Source: Ascochyta rabiei
Lineage: Eukaryota; Ascomycota; Dothideomycetes; Pleosporales; Didymellaceae
Assembly: GCF_004011695.2 (NCBI RefSeq)
Contig: NC_082417.1
Coordinates: 1,054,001-1,118,000, forward strand
DNA length: 64,000 bases
Direction: 5' to 3'
The notes beneath the pieces were generated by a model. That model was not told the origin of the DNA, searched no databases, and saw only the letters and a list, made by a program, of their open reading frames with translations. Of the stretch, positions 33,156-44,417 are shown piece after piece (within the stretch, counting starts at the first letter, position 1; every line of letters begins with the position of its first letter). Both the position numbers and the translations under genes were made by a program.

Positions 33156-34410
33156 ATGTCTTTTTCCCTCCACCGCAGCCCACCCTTCCGCGCCGAACAT
33201 CTCGGCTCCCTTAAACGCCCGCAAGCCCTCCTCGACGCACGCTACAAGGACCACAAGTCGTCTGCAGAGCTCGAGCCTCTTGAAGACCAAGCCATCAAAG
33301 ACATTGTCAAGACACAGCTCGATCTCGGTTTCTGCGGCATAAGCGATGGCGAGTACCGTCGACACATGTTCTGGGGCACCTTCTGGCCGTCCCTGGAAGG
33401 CATGGAGGAGATCCAGAACCCGCCTCTCGACACTTTCCGCATGTACGTCCCGGATCTCGCTGCGTTCTTGGAGAGCGGGCATCAGCCGGGCGAGAGCGTG
33501 TACTGTGTGGGCAAGATTAAACATACGGGTGAGAGTACCTATGTAAGCCAGATAGAGTATCTGAAGACTCTGCTACCACAGGAGAGGTGGGGTGATATCA
33601 AGTTGACGCTTGCCGCGCCAAATTGGTATCACCTGAGGTATGTCGACGGTAAGGCGTTTCCGAAGGACGTGTACGCCAATGACAAGGAATACTTCGCCGA
33701 TATTGCGAAGGCGTACCAAGTCGAACTGGACATACTCTACAAGGCGGGTCTGAGAAACGTACAATTCGACGACCCAAACCTCGCATGTGCGCTTGCCCCT
33801 TCGCAACTTATCAAACGCTATAGCTTACCTTGAGCCAGACTTCTGCTCCGAAAAGATGCTATCCGGCTGGAAAGAAGACAAGAACAACACCATTTCCGCC
33901 GACGAATTATTCGACCTGTACATCCAGCTGTACAACGACTGCTTATCACAAATCCCCTCCGACATGCACGTCGGCGTGCACCTCTGTCGCGGCAACTTCG
34001 TCAACTCGCGCCACTTCTCTGAAGGCGGCTACGACCGCATCGCAACGAAGCTCTTCCAACACCTGAACGTGCACACCTACTATCTTGAATACGACACGCC
34101 GCGTGCAGGGGGCTTTGAGCCGTTGGCGCACCTCCCCAAGAACAAGAATGTCATCCTTGGTGTGGTGACGAGCAAGTTTCCCAAGCTGGAAGACAAAGAG
34201 GAGTTGAAAAGCAGGATCTACCAGGCTGCGGAGGTCATGGCGCAAGGGCAGGGTGAGACTAGGGAAGAGGCGTTGAGGAGGTGTGGCGTTAGTCCGCAGT
34301 GTGGGTTTGCGAGTCATGCCGAGGGCAACCTGATTGATATTGAGGGCATGAAGAAGAAGTTGAGGCTGGTAAGGGAGGTTGCCGACGAGGTGTGGCCGGG
34401 TGAGGCGTAG
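33156..34410 (+). CDS. MetE C-terminal-like (UROD/MetE superfamily) protein
   Basis: Exons 33156-33786 and 33839-34410 with a 52-bp intron (GTGCGC to GCCAG); 400 residues. Splicing restores the strand QFDDPNLAYFCSEKM. The fold is the (beta/alpha)8 barrel of cobalamin-independent methionine synthase. FRAEHLGSLKRP at residues 11-22 matches the usual start, with SDGEYRR near residue 65. The zinc-site pattern is present as HLC (H258, C260) followed by YLEYDTPRAGGFEPL and SPQCGFAS (C365). Full MetE has two such barrels and about 760 residues; this protein has one, so it is probably not the main methionine synthase. It may be one of the fungal single-domain relatives of unknown substrate that act on thiols. 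Confidence 0.9.
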
Positions 34411-34938
34411 AGTGAGACTAGGTGTGGCACTTGGGTCGCCTCGCAAATCACAGTGTTATGTGCTCGAACGACAGTGATCGTTGGTGATGGAACGATGTTG
34501 GCATTGTCCGCTATCAAAGCGAAAGTATTCACTTTGCTCAAATTGAAGTCAACTTAGAGATGCCAGTATCCAAAATTTCCTTTGCTATGAATCGGGCAGG
34601 AGGGAGAGCGCGTGGAAGTCAGGAGCGCCTGGGTCTATGCAACGATAATGACGTGATTTAGTGAAGGCTGAAAGGAGAAGAACAGTAGATTTGGGGAGTG
34701 AGAAATTTCTTGGTCTGCCCGATCAGTTTTGTAGCATAGTAGCTATGCTATGAGGCCGGCACTACATTACATTTGACTGTCGAGACCTCATCTGTGCATA
34801 CAGGAGTGACCGGTCATTATATGTCTGTGTGTGACCGTGGAGACATCATGCTTAGTCAGGGCTTAGTCATATAATTTCTTCATCGCCGCGACATCTCTCC
34901 GCATCAGCGCCAGCAACGCTCGCCGCCCCAACGCCGCC
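34411..34938. other. Intergenic
   Basis: Terminator region of the MetE-like gene and promoter of the mitochondrial ribosomal protein gene. No further feature is visible. Confidence 0.45.
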
Positions 34939-35974
34939 ATGCCGCCCCGATTGCAGATTCTGCGGCTCGCCCGCCCGGTCCTCTCGACACCGCAACGGAC
35001 AACGGTGCCGTTCGCCATCCTCGCCCAGCAACGATGCGCCTCGATCCTCTCGTCGCTCTCGGACAACAAAGGCGCCTACAACAAGCGGATCAAGCGTGGT
35101 CGCGGTCCGGCCTCGGGCAAGGGAAAGACGGCTGGACGTGGTCAGAAGGGTCAGCACGCGCACGGAAAGGTGCCGGCGGGCTTCGAGGGAGGTCAGACGC
35201 CGCAATGGATCACGAACCCTGAGCGCGGCCGGGGGAAGTACAATCCGTTCAAGGTGGAGATGAGCCCAATCAACCTGGACCGCATACAGAGCTGGATCGA
35301 CCAGGGGAGACTCGACCCAAGCAAGCCGATCACAATGAAGGAGCTGGCCAAGAGCAGGTGTCTGCACGGCGTCAAGAGGCACGGCGTCAAGCTGCTGGCG
35401 AAGGTATGGCCCCGTGATTCTTCATGGAGCGAGCACGACGCTGACTAGGACGCAGAACCCAGAGCAGCTCACGACCCCCATCAACATCATCGTCTCGCGC
35501 GCCTCCGCCGAAGCCATCGCCCGCATCGAAGCCCTCGGCGGCAGCGTCACCACACGCTTCTACAGCCCAACCTCGATCAAACGCGTTCTGCGCGGCGACT
35601 CGCACCCCACCATCTCGCTGTCCGCCTCGCCCTCGCTCATCTCGCTCTCAGCTTCGCACACGCCCTCGCTGATCCCCTCGCCCATCCTCTCCGCGCTCGC
35701 CGCCTCGACCGCCGACGCGGAGAAGAAGGAAGCCCTGGGCGCGGTGATGCGGCAGGTGGGGCAACAGTACCGCTACAGGCTGCCCGATGCAACGGGCCGC
35801 AAGGACATTGAATACTACCGCGATCCGGCGCACAGGGGCTATCTGGCCTACACGCTCAAGGAGAACGAGAGCCCCAGTTTGTTCTTCAAGCCCCCGCGCG
35901 AGGCAAAGGACAAGAAGAAGCAGAGCGCCAAGCGCGACGCCGCCAAGGCGTCTGCCGAGAACAGGCTGTTCTAA
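34939..35974 (+). CDS. MRPL10: Mitochondrial large-subunit ribosomal protein uL15m
   Basis: Exons 34939-35403 and 35456-35974 joined over a 52-bp intron (GTATGG, CTGAC branch, CGCAG); 327 residues. The N-terminus (MPPRLQILRLARPVLSTPQR, then LAQQRCASILSSL) is basic, hydroxylated and free of acids, a mitochondrial targeting signal. The L15 core follows: KRIKRGRGPASGKGKTAGRG, QKGQHAHGKVPAGFEGGQTP and NLDRIQSWIDQGRLDPSKPI. After the intron comes TPINIIVSRASAEAIARIEALGG, the second half of the uL15 domain. The C-terminal 140 residues extend beyond bacterial L15, as in yeast MRPL10. It should be part of the mitochondrial 54S/large subunit near the peptidyl transferase centre. Confidence 0.94.
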
Positions 35975-38506
35975 GCTGCTGCGCCTGGCGATATCGTGGA
36001 GGCGAGGCGAGCAGCGGGAGGGCATGTTGGGTTGGAGACGAACACATCTGTATCATACTTTGTTGTTGTTGTACACTTTGCAAGACGGACCGAGCTGTAG
36101 GATTCGCAAGCAAGCATTCGCACGGCATGGAAGAGAAGCGCTGCTGCTGCATTCCGTACACTGTCACCTATGCACTTGAATCAAACAATCAATCGATCAA
36201 TCGATCAATCGTTCAGTCTAGCGGTTCATGTTCAAGTACAGAGCAACGCTATTCGCTTGACCAAACGCCGTTATCATGATACGAACAAGGCAGGTACGGC
36301 CGCAACTTCACAGAGCGGCACAGCGCCGCATCGCGTCTGCAACGTTCCAGGCGTCCTGCCTCTCTCACGGCTGTCACATGATTCGATGGGCAACAGCGCC
36401 GCGCGTACCCCGTTGGAAGATGCAGCCTGGCTGGGTCCAGACAGCCCAACCTCGCTGTCTGCGCCACTTGGACGGGGAGTGAAAGTGATAGCGGAGTAAT
36501 GCAACGAGATGCTCATGTTGGGTGGGCTGCGTGTGACCTGGAGAGCCTAGGGTCTGGGAGGGGTTGGAAAGGGGACGGGTTCGTCGGGTGTTGGGAGTGG
36601 GCACGCGGTTGGTGCAGACATGGTGTGTTCTTCGCTGCACGTAGTGTCGACTTGTCGATGCACAATCGGTAATAGCCCGTGAGCGAAGGTGCATCCGTGG
36701 CGGTCCTAGTTGCATAGGTAGCACGTGAGTGGAGATTGGAGCGAGCCGTGCCTTGGAATTCTCTGTTGCCAAAAGGGTTCTAGGCTTGGCGGTCGAAGAG
36801 AGTGTGAGATCCGAGTGATGGTTGCGCTTTGTTGATTTGATAGCCACATCAGGAGTCAAGAGTAGCCGGGTGCGGCTGCGTAGCGTGGTTCCCCAACGAG
36901 CGCGCAGGCAGCACATCTCTACCATCCCTGGATGTGACTCAGGATGTCTTTGCAGTTGACGAAGCGTATCGCAGAGGCGGGGACGAGCCAGACAGTACCT
37001 ACGGTTCGAGAACATGGTTTACATGTTGGCGTTCATCGCCAAAGTTGAATGGTTGGTGCTTTGATGACCGATGACGGAAGGAAGGCGCTTGTCGGCGAAC
37101 ACCCGGAAAGAGCAACTTGCAGGCCGCTCTGAGTGTCTTTTTTGATGGTTGATGGTTGATGGTTGATTGTTAATTGCTGAAGGAGGCTCGACGAATCAAG
37201 AGTCAGCGGCAATGGGTCTGATGTTTGCTCCAAAGTGTGGCGCTGAATGCATCTCTCTGCAAGATGCTCAATGCTAGGTACCCACTCTTGGAACAGGCAC
37301 CCGGATCCCTCTTGCTCTGGGGTCAGGCGTACGCCATCCAAGCGGTGAGTACTGCAATACTGCCGCGCTGCGTTTCAGCGTCAATGCAGTCCACAAAGCT
37401 ACCAGGTCTGCCTCTGCCGGGACGGCGTCGTGATGCCGTGATTCGGTCAGATGCAAAAGTTTGTCCAAGTGGCTGCATCCGTAAGGATCATGACACAGTG
37501 GCGGTACAGGAAGAGGGCAGGGTACCTTGGGGCACAGCAACATTCCTTAAGACCGGTGATGGTGTGCCTTGGACGGGCTCGGAGCTTCTGGATGAAGACA
37601 TGGAGTGGTGAGCGTGGGGCTCAGGAAAGTCTATTGGCCGATAGTCGACCTCGTTTTACCTGCTTTTTCTAGCCCCAGCGGGGCGCGAGGCATGGAAAAG
37701 TGAGAGGAACTTGAAAAAAAAAAAGACGTTGTGTAAAGAAGCTAAACTTAAAGCCGGTGGTTGTGGTTTCGCGAGGAGAATGTCTGTGCTACTCCGAGCT
37801 ACAGCCTCCGCTTTTGAGCATCCTCTCGTGCATGTGGTACAGTCACCCGTTTGCGAAAAGTCGGCAAGTCTGTAATGCCGCTTGGTCTGGAGCGGGACAC
37901 CACTTGATGGTCGTGTTCCGGGTGACGAGCTGAAGCGTATCGCAAGCGTACACGACGCCGTAACGAGGTCGTAATCGGTAATAACGCTCAAGCTGGCCGA
38001 TCGACATAAGAGGCAAAATAGGTCCCAAAGGCATGATTCCACAGCCATTCGGGCCTGAGCCACTGGCGCGCTACAGGTCCATAATGCAACGAGGTCGCCT
38101 GCTGCACACGAGTAGGTTGCGCTAGACCAGAAGCCATAATTTTCCTCGGCAAAGACGCCTATTACAGGCATGAGACCGCATCGATCCGGGTAGACCGTGA
38201 TGAGATGGACGCGTCGAAGCGCGGTACGTCTCAGCGCGCCATCAAGGAGCTAATCATGGTCCCAAACACGGCATAGATTGGTCACACACCCAACGCTCTC
38301 TCCAGGACTGGGCAACGACTCGTACAAAGTAAAGTGAAGAGTTGCCGAGAGTCATCCGTCTCACGCCCCCCCACTATCCTTGAAGAAAACTACTTTCGCG
38401 TATTTGCATCCGAGCCAAAATCGTCATCTCCACATATCGTTCGGAGTTTGCGGGATCGCTCTTGCATTCTTCGTTGCATGCGGCAGGAGCGAGTGTGTCA
38501 AAAGGG

Positions 38507-38540
38507 GTGGACGAGTGGACGAGTGGACGAGTGGACGAGT
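38507..38540. repeat. 8-bp minisatellite (GTGGACGA)
   Basis: Four consecutive identical copies of the 8-mer. Confidence 0.9.
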
Positions 38541-39522
38541 ACGAGGCTAGCTCTTTGATGAGGCCATGCTCGCAGCCAATGCTGATGAGGTCGTATCAGC
38601 ATCTACTGTGTAAGTCGTGCAGGTGTGCAGGAGTTTGATTACATGGAGCTGAGGTTTCCATTCCAAGCCAAACATGCACAGATAGCTGAGCATGCCATCA
38701 GCCTGATGGGGTCAGCCCCTTCATGGAGGTGAGAGGTAGCTAGCCGTTCAGGGAAGGTACCCTGCCGGTCCTCTCACGACGAAATCAGGCAATCAGGCTT
38801 GCTTACGTGTGCGCCGAGGGCGAGCGTAGCATCCATCCATCCCTGTCCGTGTTAGGAGGTTGGCAAGACGTCTCGCCTTTTGCTCCGCCATGCCAACGAC
38901 GACTAAGCTGTCGTCAGGCAGGATCACCGGCGGCAGCAGACACGGATGGACCATTCTCTGTTTCCAGGATGTTGCGTGTCCCTTGCGTCGCGCCTCGGAC
39001 TGTAACCCCGCCGTGGTTGCCCATTTAGCGCTGCTGGCCTCACCAGCGGGCGCTGTCCATCCATAGCCATGGCCATGCTGTTTGCCGGCCAAGCAACGCG
39101 CGTTGCTGAAAGGCAGTGACGCTTCACCATGTTGCAGCTTGTGGCTAGCGCGTAGATCAAGTCGCGAACCGCGGATGCCTGCGTTCGATTTGCTCTTCAC
39201 AACACGACACGGAATTGATCGCGTTTGCAAATAAAAATAAAAATTGGTGGTCAACCAGGACCGGCGTGGGGATAGTGGAAGCAGCTTGCCGCCCACCCTG
39301 GGTCCGTCGCCTAGGCAGAAGGCCCGGAAGTGAGGGTAGCAGAGTGCCGGCGCAGGTCAAGCAATACACACGACACACGACACACGACACGGTACCGTCG
39401 ATACGTGTTTCGCCAGAGGCGTCGAGAAGGCGGTGCTGCGGAGCAGATTGCCTCAACATGGAACCACATAATCTGGGCCTGTTGAAGAATGTCTCTACTC
39501 CTAGCGTCGGGACACAAGCAAA

Positions 39523-39552
39523 GGGTATGGGTATGGGTAAGGGTATGGGTAA

Positions 39553-39582
<30 letters not shown>
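39523..39582. repeat. Hexamer array GGGTAT/GGGTAA
   Basis: Ten consecutive hexamers, eight GGGTAT and two GGGTAA. It resembles, but is not, the TTAGGG telomere repeat. Confidence 0.95.
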
Positions 39583-39583
<1 letters not shown>

Positions 39584-40093
39584 AATCGGCAGACGTGTGA
39601 TTCGGCACAGGGCGTGGGCCCACGGGTGTTGGGGAACACAAGGGCGCTGATTGGTGCTCACACGACGCAGAATAATTTGCAACAATAGAATTGCAAGATC
39701 AACTCATCAGCACTTACTTGGCCCAAACCCTCAGCCGCCTGCAAAGCTCCGCATTATTGGACTGGGCCGGGGACCGGGTCGGGGCCAGGGCGTGGTTAGG
39801 GTAAAGTAAGACGGCCACGATGCTAGGGTAAGCAAGCAAGCTAAAGCCCATGGTGGTCTGGCGGTCGATGATGGTGTTGCCGCGTCTGATGCCGATGACG
39901 GCAGCAGCGCAGATGGAGCGAGTGGGTGTGGACATGAGGGCGTCGAGTTGCAAACGGCAGTGAACAGCGTGCAGTGGTGCAGAGGTCAAACACGGCAGGA
40001 GGAGAGGAGAGGTGTCTGAGCACCATGGCTGTACGCAGCACCCATCTTTTGCGGTGTCTGAGAAGCAGAAGCAGAGGTAGCAGTACAGGCAGG

Positions 40094-40140
40094 AGGCAGG
40101 CAGAGGCAGGCAGAGGCAGGCAGAAGCAGAGGCAGAAGCG
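40094..40140. repeat. GGCAGGCAGA-type array
   Basis: Purine-rich tandem copies of a 10-mer that degrade into GCAGAAGCA units. Confidence 0.75.
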
Positions 40141-40402
40141 TGGAAGGGAGCCGTCCACAAGTCCACGGCTGGCTGCACGACGCTGTCCCAGGAGGGGTCA
40201 GCCGCAAGAGGTCAGCCGCATACGGGTGATTGGCAAAGTTAATAGACGAGTGGACGTGGCTAGATTGGGCGGGGAGGTGTGCTCATCATCTCTTCTCATC
40301 TCGTCTCGTGCGAGGGCGGCTTGGCTGGTGCAGCTGCCCGTGATGAAAGCGTACGTGGTAAGGCATTTCACCGAGAGCAACTGGGGGGGGGGGGACAGAC
40401 AG

Positions 40403-40443
40403 GGCGTGCAGGCGTGCAGGCGTGCAGGCGTGGAGGCGTGCAG
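40403..40443. repeat. GGCGTGCA-type array
   Basis: About five copies of an 8-mer, one with a G for C change, directly after a G12 run. Confidence 0.8.
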
Positions 40444-40925
40444 AGAGTTGACGAGGCCCGCCAGCGCTATCGTTTCTGGCGGGAGCATGGTGGTGTCCCA
40501 TGGGCGGTGGTAGCAGCAGGCAGACGACGGACGGTCGACGGCTGTGAGGAGTCGCTTTCGTATGCAGTGTGGGCCCGGAGACGCTGGCTGCCATGGCAGT
40601 GGTGGTGTCGACACTCACGGGGTCCGTAGGCTTAGGCTGGAGGGCCCCTCGTCGACGCGCACGACGGCACCGGCTGCTGGAGACACGGGGCGGCGGCCAA
40701 TGAGCGAGCGTGGTGGGCTGCTGCGCTGCTGAGGCTGGGCGCCGGTTGCGGCGGCGCAGCGCTGGCCAGTCCTGCGCGCGTCTGTCGCTCCTGTTTGCTC
40801 CTTGGACGAGCACGACGAAGTGAGGTGACGTTCCGGGCATAGCACCGCTGGCCACCGCACTCACTGGATGGCTTTGCTTTGGCAAGCCTTGCCGACCTGC
40901 CGACCTGCAGGACGGACTTGCAGGA

Positions 40926-40961
40926 CTTGCAGCTCTTGCAGCTCTTGCAGCTCTTGCAGCT
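40926..40961. repeat. 9-bp minisatellite (CTTGCAGCT)
   Basis: Four perfect copies, preceded by two copies of the related ACTTGCAGG. Confidence 0.9.
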
Positions 40962-41113
40962 GACGATGCTGGGCCGTCGTGATCCATGGCCCGCGCAAGC
41001 ATCGAGCCGTCCTCAATCTGACCTGCGCGCTAGCAGAGAGCACACAGACTGCGTGCCGTGCAAGCGTGGCAGTGGTTGCTTGCTGGTGGTGACGATCCAC
41101 GATCCACGATGTC

Positions 41114-41176
41114 TGACGCTTGACGCTTGACGCTTAACGCTTGACGCTTGACGCTCGACGCTCGACGCTCGACGCA
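41114..41176. repeat. 7-bp minisatellite (TGACGCT)
   Basis: Nine consecutive heptamers; the last three carry C in place of the first T and the fourth carries A for G. The ordering suggests expansion of variants in blocks. Confidence 0.92.
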
Positions 41177-41250
41177 CAACCCTCGACTGTGCACTGGCCT
41201 GGTTTGCTTCATCCAAACCTCGCAACACGGGCCTGTGGCGCGCCTCGCCA

Positions 41251-41253
41251 GCA

Positions 41254-41284
<31 letters not shown>

Positions 41285-41300
41285 GCAGAAGCAGTCGCAG
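41251..41300. repeat. Non-coding CAG/AGC tract
   Basis: Run of AGC units with scattered AGA interruptions. Confidence 0.85.
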
Positions 41301-41403
41301 CCGGGGCGCCGTCCTGCATCCATGTGCACCGCCGCACCGATGCACTGCGCAGGGCAGTCTGAGCGCTGCTTGCAACACCCACCGCCGGGCTTGTTTGGCC
41401 TAT

Positions 41404-41444
41404 CTGGCCTGTCTGGCCTGTCTGGCCTGTCTGGCCTGTCTGGC
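41404..41444. repeat. 9-bp minisatellite (CTGGCCTGT)
   Basis: Four and a half copies in a row. Confidence 0.9.
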
Positions 41445-42427
41445 TCGCCTCGCTCGTCTGGCTCGTCCGGGTGTCTGACTGCGCGCAACCAGGCGAGGAG
41501 CCCAGTCACGACGCCGAGCGCGCAGGCATCGCTGGTGCACGGATGCACCGACCCGCCAATGCACCTCCATGAGGCTTTGTCCCATAATGAACCCGGTGCC
41601 CTTGGCGTTGCCTTCGTTTGTGTGCCCGCCGTCCCCCCCCCCCGGCTGCTTTGTGCGGCGGCGACCGTGCGCGCTAGCCCACTAGCGTCCCCAGCCAGCA
41701 GCAGGCGCGGTTGATGTCAGAGCTGTTTCTCCTTCTGGATCAGCTCTTGGGGCTTGCCTGGATCTTTCCGACACTTCACAGGAATTATGTATCAATTCAA
41801 AGCCACGCCTGCGCAAGCAGCTGCGTGCGGCCCGCCGACAGTCCGCCTCCCTGACTCTTGGATCGTAGACAATACCAATCGCCAGCGTCACACCTTCACA
41901 CCTTCAACCCCTCCGTCCTCTCTGTTCACTCCTCTCCGTCCACGCCCTCCCTCTCCGCCTCTCACCTGCCCACTGACCGCCCGTGCCTTGTCTTCGTCGT
42001 GTCCTGCACCCGACTTGGCCTCACGCTTCACGGTGCTAGCACCCAAGATCCCTCGCCCGCAACCGTGGCCGCCGTCTCCCGGAAACAAGGTTGCATTCAT
42101 CTCCCCCGGCCTACGCACATATTTCTCAAGTGACAACGCCTTGTTGTCAACAACCCTCCTTGCTTGACTCCGTACTGCCCGCCGCCTCATCACTTCCCTT
42201 GTCACGGCCGTGTGGTGAAAGACGCACACGCCGTGTTTGCAAACACAAAGCCGACGCTGTACCAAGCACGCCTGCCTCTGCCTCTGCCTCGCTCCTTCTC
42301 ATGCTCGCCGCCACACGTTGACGTCGCTGCCTCACCTCGTCCGCCCGCGAGCCTCTCACCCTGCGCCCAACCACCTCGCCCTCGACCCTCTCACCCTGCG
42401 TACAACCACCTCACCCTCATCGTCCAC

Positions 42428-42754
42428 ATGCTCGAGCTACAGCTCCCCCGTTCGATGCCTCACGCCCTCCCCCGGGAGCCTCCCTTGGACTTCCACTTCT
42501 CGTCCTCCGCTCGCCCCACCTCCACCAAGTTCGACACCTCCACCAAGTTCGACTCGAGCACCGTCCAGATGCAGCTTCCCGTACCTCGCATATCAAACGG
42601 CTACGACCTGCCAGCTCCCAGACGGTCCCTGACCCCTCCCAACCTGCCTGGCTCAGCAGTCAAGGTCGTATCTTTACCACACACTCAAGGTGCCGGTCAT
42701 CAGTATGGCTACCAACTACCTGCCATCGGCAACTCCAGGTCAGCCACAACAACA

Positions 42755-42785
<31 letters not shown>

Positions 42786-44417
42786 CAAGACCAACAACAT
42801 CAACATCAACCACCACATCAAACACAACAAGCCCAACTGCACAAAGGCAATCCCAGCAACAACCTCAAGAAGTAGCACAGACGCCGCGCAAGAAGTGGTC
42901 AATATCACCCAACTTGCGGATCCCCTCGACCATCAGCACACCGCAGGAGGGACTTCCCCAATTAGCAGCCGAGGTGAGTGCAGCACTTGGACGTTGAAAC
43001 TGTTCAAGACTGATGGGTCTAGATCACTTGCCTGTTCTGGTTCGAAAGCTCAAAGACCCTGAACCAGGTGACAGACTCGACCTCGCCTCGCCAGCAAATA
43101 CAGCGCCTCGTTCCAGACGCAATACCGACTATCGGGTTCCGCAAGTGGGTAGCCACAATCTTGACGACGACCCAAGTCGCTCAAAATGTCATCTTGCTGG
43201 CTTTGCTGTTCGTTTGGAAGTTGAAGCAGACCAACCCGAGCGTCAAGGGAAAGCCAGGTAGCGAGTACCGTCTGCTTACCGTGGCCCTCATGCTCGGCAA
43301 CAAGTTCCTCGATGACAATACCTATACCAACAAAACCTGGGCCGAGGTTTCTGGCATCTCAGTGCAAGAAGTCCACATCATGGAGGTCGAATTCCTCAGC
43401 AACATGCGCTACAGCTTGTACACATCGAAAGAGAAGTGGGAAGAGTGGCACAAGCTTCTTGGCAAGTTCGGTACCTTTTACGATCGAGCTTCCAAGGCCC
43501 CTGCGGCCGGCACCATCAGCCCGCCCACGCCCTCGCTCGCCGTTCCACACAACTTCATTCCATCTCCAACAAATCTCCAGACCTCCCCGCCAACCACAGT
43601 CTACTCACCCAATCACTTGGCCTTCTCCAACACACCACTTCTCCAGCCTCAGGCATCTTCGGCACAGCTTTCACCCGTTGGTGCTCTCCCTCCTCTGGGC
43701 CCGATTGTGCAACGCAAGCGAAGCACCGACCACACTGCTGAACCACCAATGAAGAGACAGGCTCATGGATTCGCACCGGGGCCTTACACCAACGCTCCCC
43801 TTGTGCCGACGCTACAAACTCCCGTCAACAGGTCCTTTGAGCCACCGCCATCTGCGAACAGGCTGCCGCCTCTGCCAAGTCTCGCCATTCCACCTCCACA
43901 GCACATGCCTCCTGCACAGGCTAAGAATTGGTCAGAGCTTCCCCTGCCAGTTCCTGGCAACCGTTCCATGGCTATGGTCTACCCACCACCCGTCCAGTGG
44001 CAGCAACCGGCTAGCACACCAACATCCTCGGCTGCGCCTCCCTTCTCTACGCACCACACTCCCACCGCCGATCAATCCCGCCAGATTAGCCCATACCCGC
44101 ACTCGAACAACTCATCTCCCACGAGCGCCTCGTTCCCCACTGCATCTCGGCAGTTGTCGCCATCTTACTTCCTAAACCAGAGACAATCGCCCTATCGTCC
44201 AGTTCGTGGAGTACACACGCTTTTGGTGCCTCCACCCCAGACTTCCATCCAGAACCCAGCTCGAAACATCTCGTACGACCAAATGCACTACCACCCCCTC
44301 GGCCGTCCCATGACTGACCGTCGTGCCGGCCCTTTGCCGTACACGGACCACAGTGCATGGCCTGAGACGCACCAGTTTAATCAACTGCCCGTTCCTCAGC
44401 AACCACTCTTCCGCTGA
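42428..44417 (+). CDS. Clg1-like (Pho85-type) cyclin
   Basis: Exons 42428-42973 and 43023-44417 with a 49-bp intron (GTGAGT to TCTAG); 646 residues. Exon 2 opens ITCLFWFESSKTL and contains the cyclin box at about residues 205-310. GFRKWVATILTTTQVAQNVI and LLALLFVWKLK are followed by EYRLLTVALMLGNKFLDDNT, YTNKTWAEVSGI and MRYSLYTSKEKWEEWHKLLG. This is the arrangement of Pcl/Clg1 cyclins that partner the kinase Pho85. The C-terminal half is Pro/Ser/Gln-rich and probably disordered. Exon 1 includes a CAG/CAA tract (about 42750-42860) that is read as Ala/Thr/Ser in this frame but as polyGln in the next; see findings. The start at 42428 is the first ATG after a long C-rich leader, but the frame is open further upstream. 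Confidence 0.87.

Larger units (their letters stand above)
35975..42427. other. Repeat-rich gene-free interval of 6.5 kb
   Basis: I support no gene here. Long frames around 36.4-37.0, 39.2-39.7 and 40.2-41.7 kb lack motifs and follow the tandem repeats. The interval holds at least nine unrelated short tandem arrays, listed separately, plus homopolymers (G12 at about 40383, C11 near 41633). The final 700 bases before the cyclin start are strongly C/T-rich on the plus strand, as expected for a long fungal 5' leader. Confidence 0.55.

Noticed and set aside
36374..37015. Minus-strand 213-codon frame
   Set aside because: Arg/Thr/Pro/His-rich with no motif, start context or conserved look; likely chance in GC-rich spacer.
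39523..39582. True telomere repeat
   Set aside because: The unit is GGGTAT/GGGTAA and not TTAGGG, it is only 60 bp, and genes continue on both sides.
39215..41714. Several 100-240-codon frames on both strands
   Set aside because: They are generated by tandem repeats (for example Gly-Met/Gly-Lys from the hexamer array), which keep frames open without coding.
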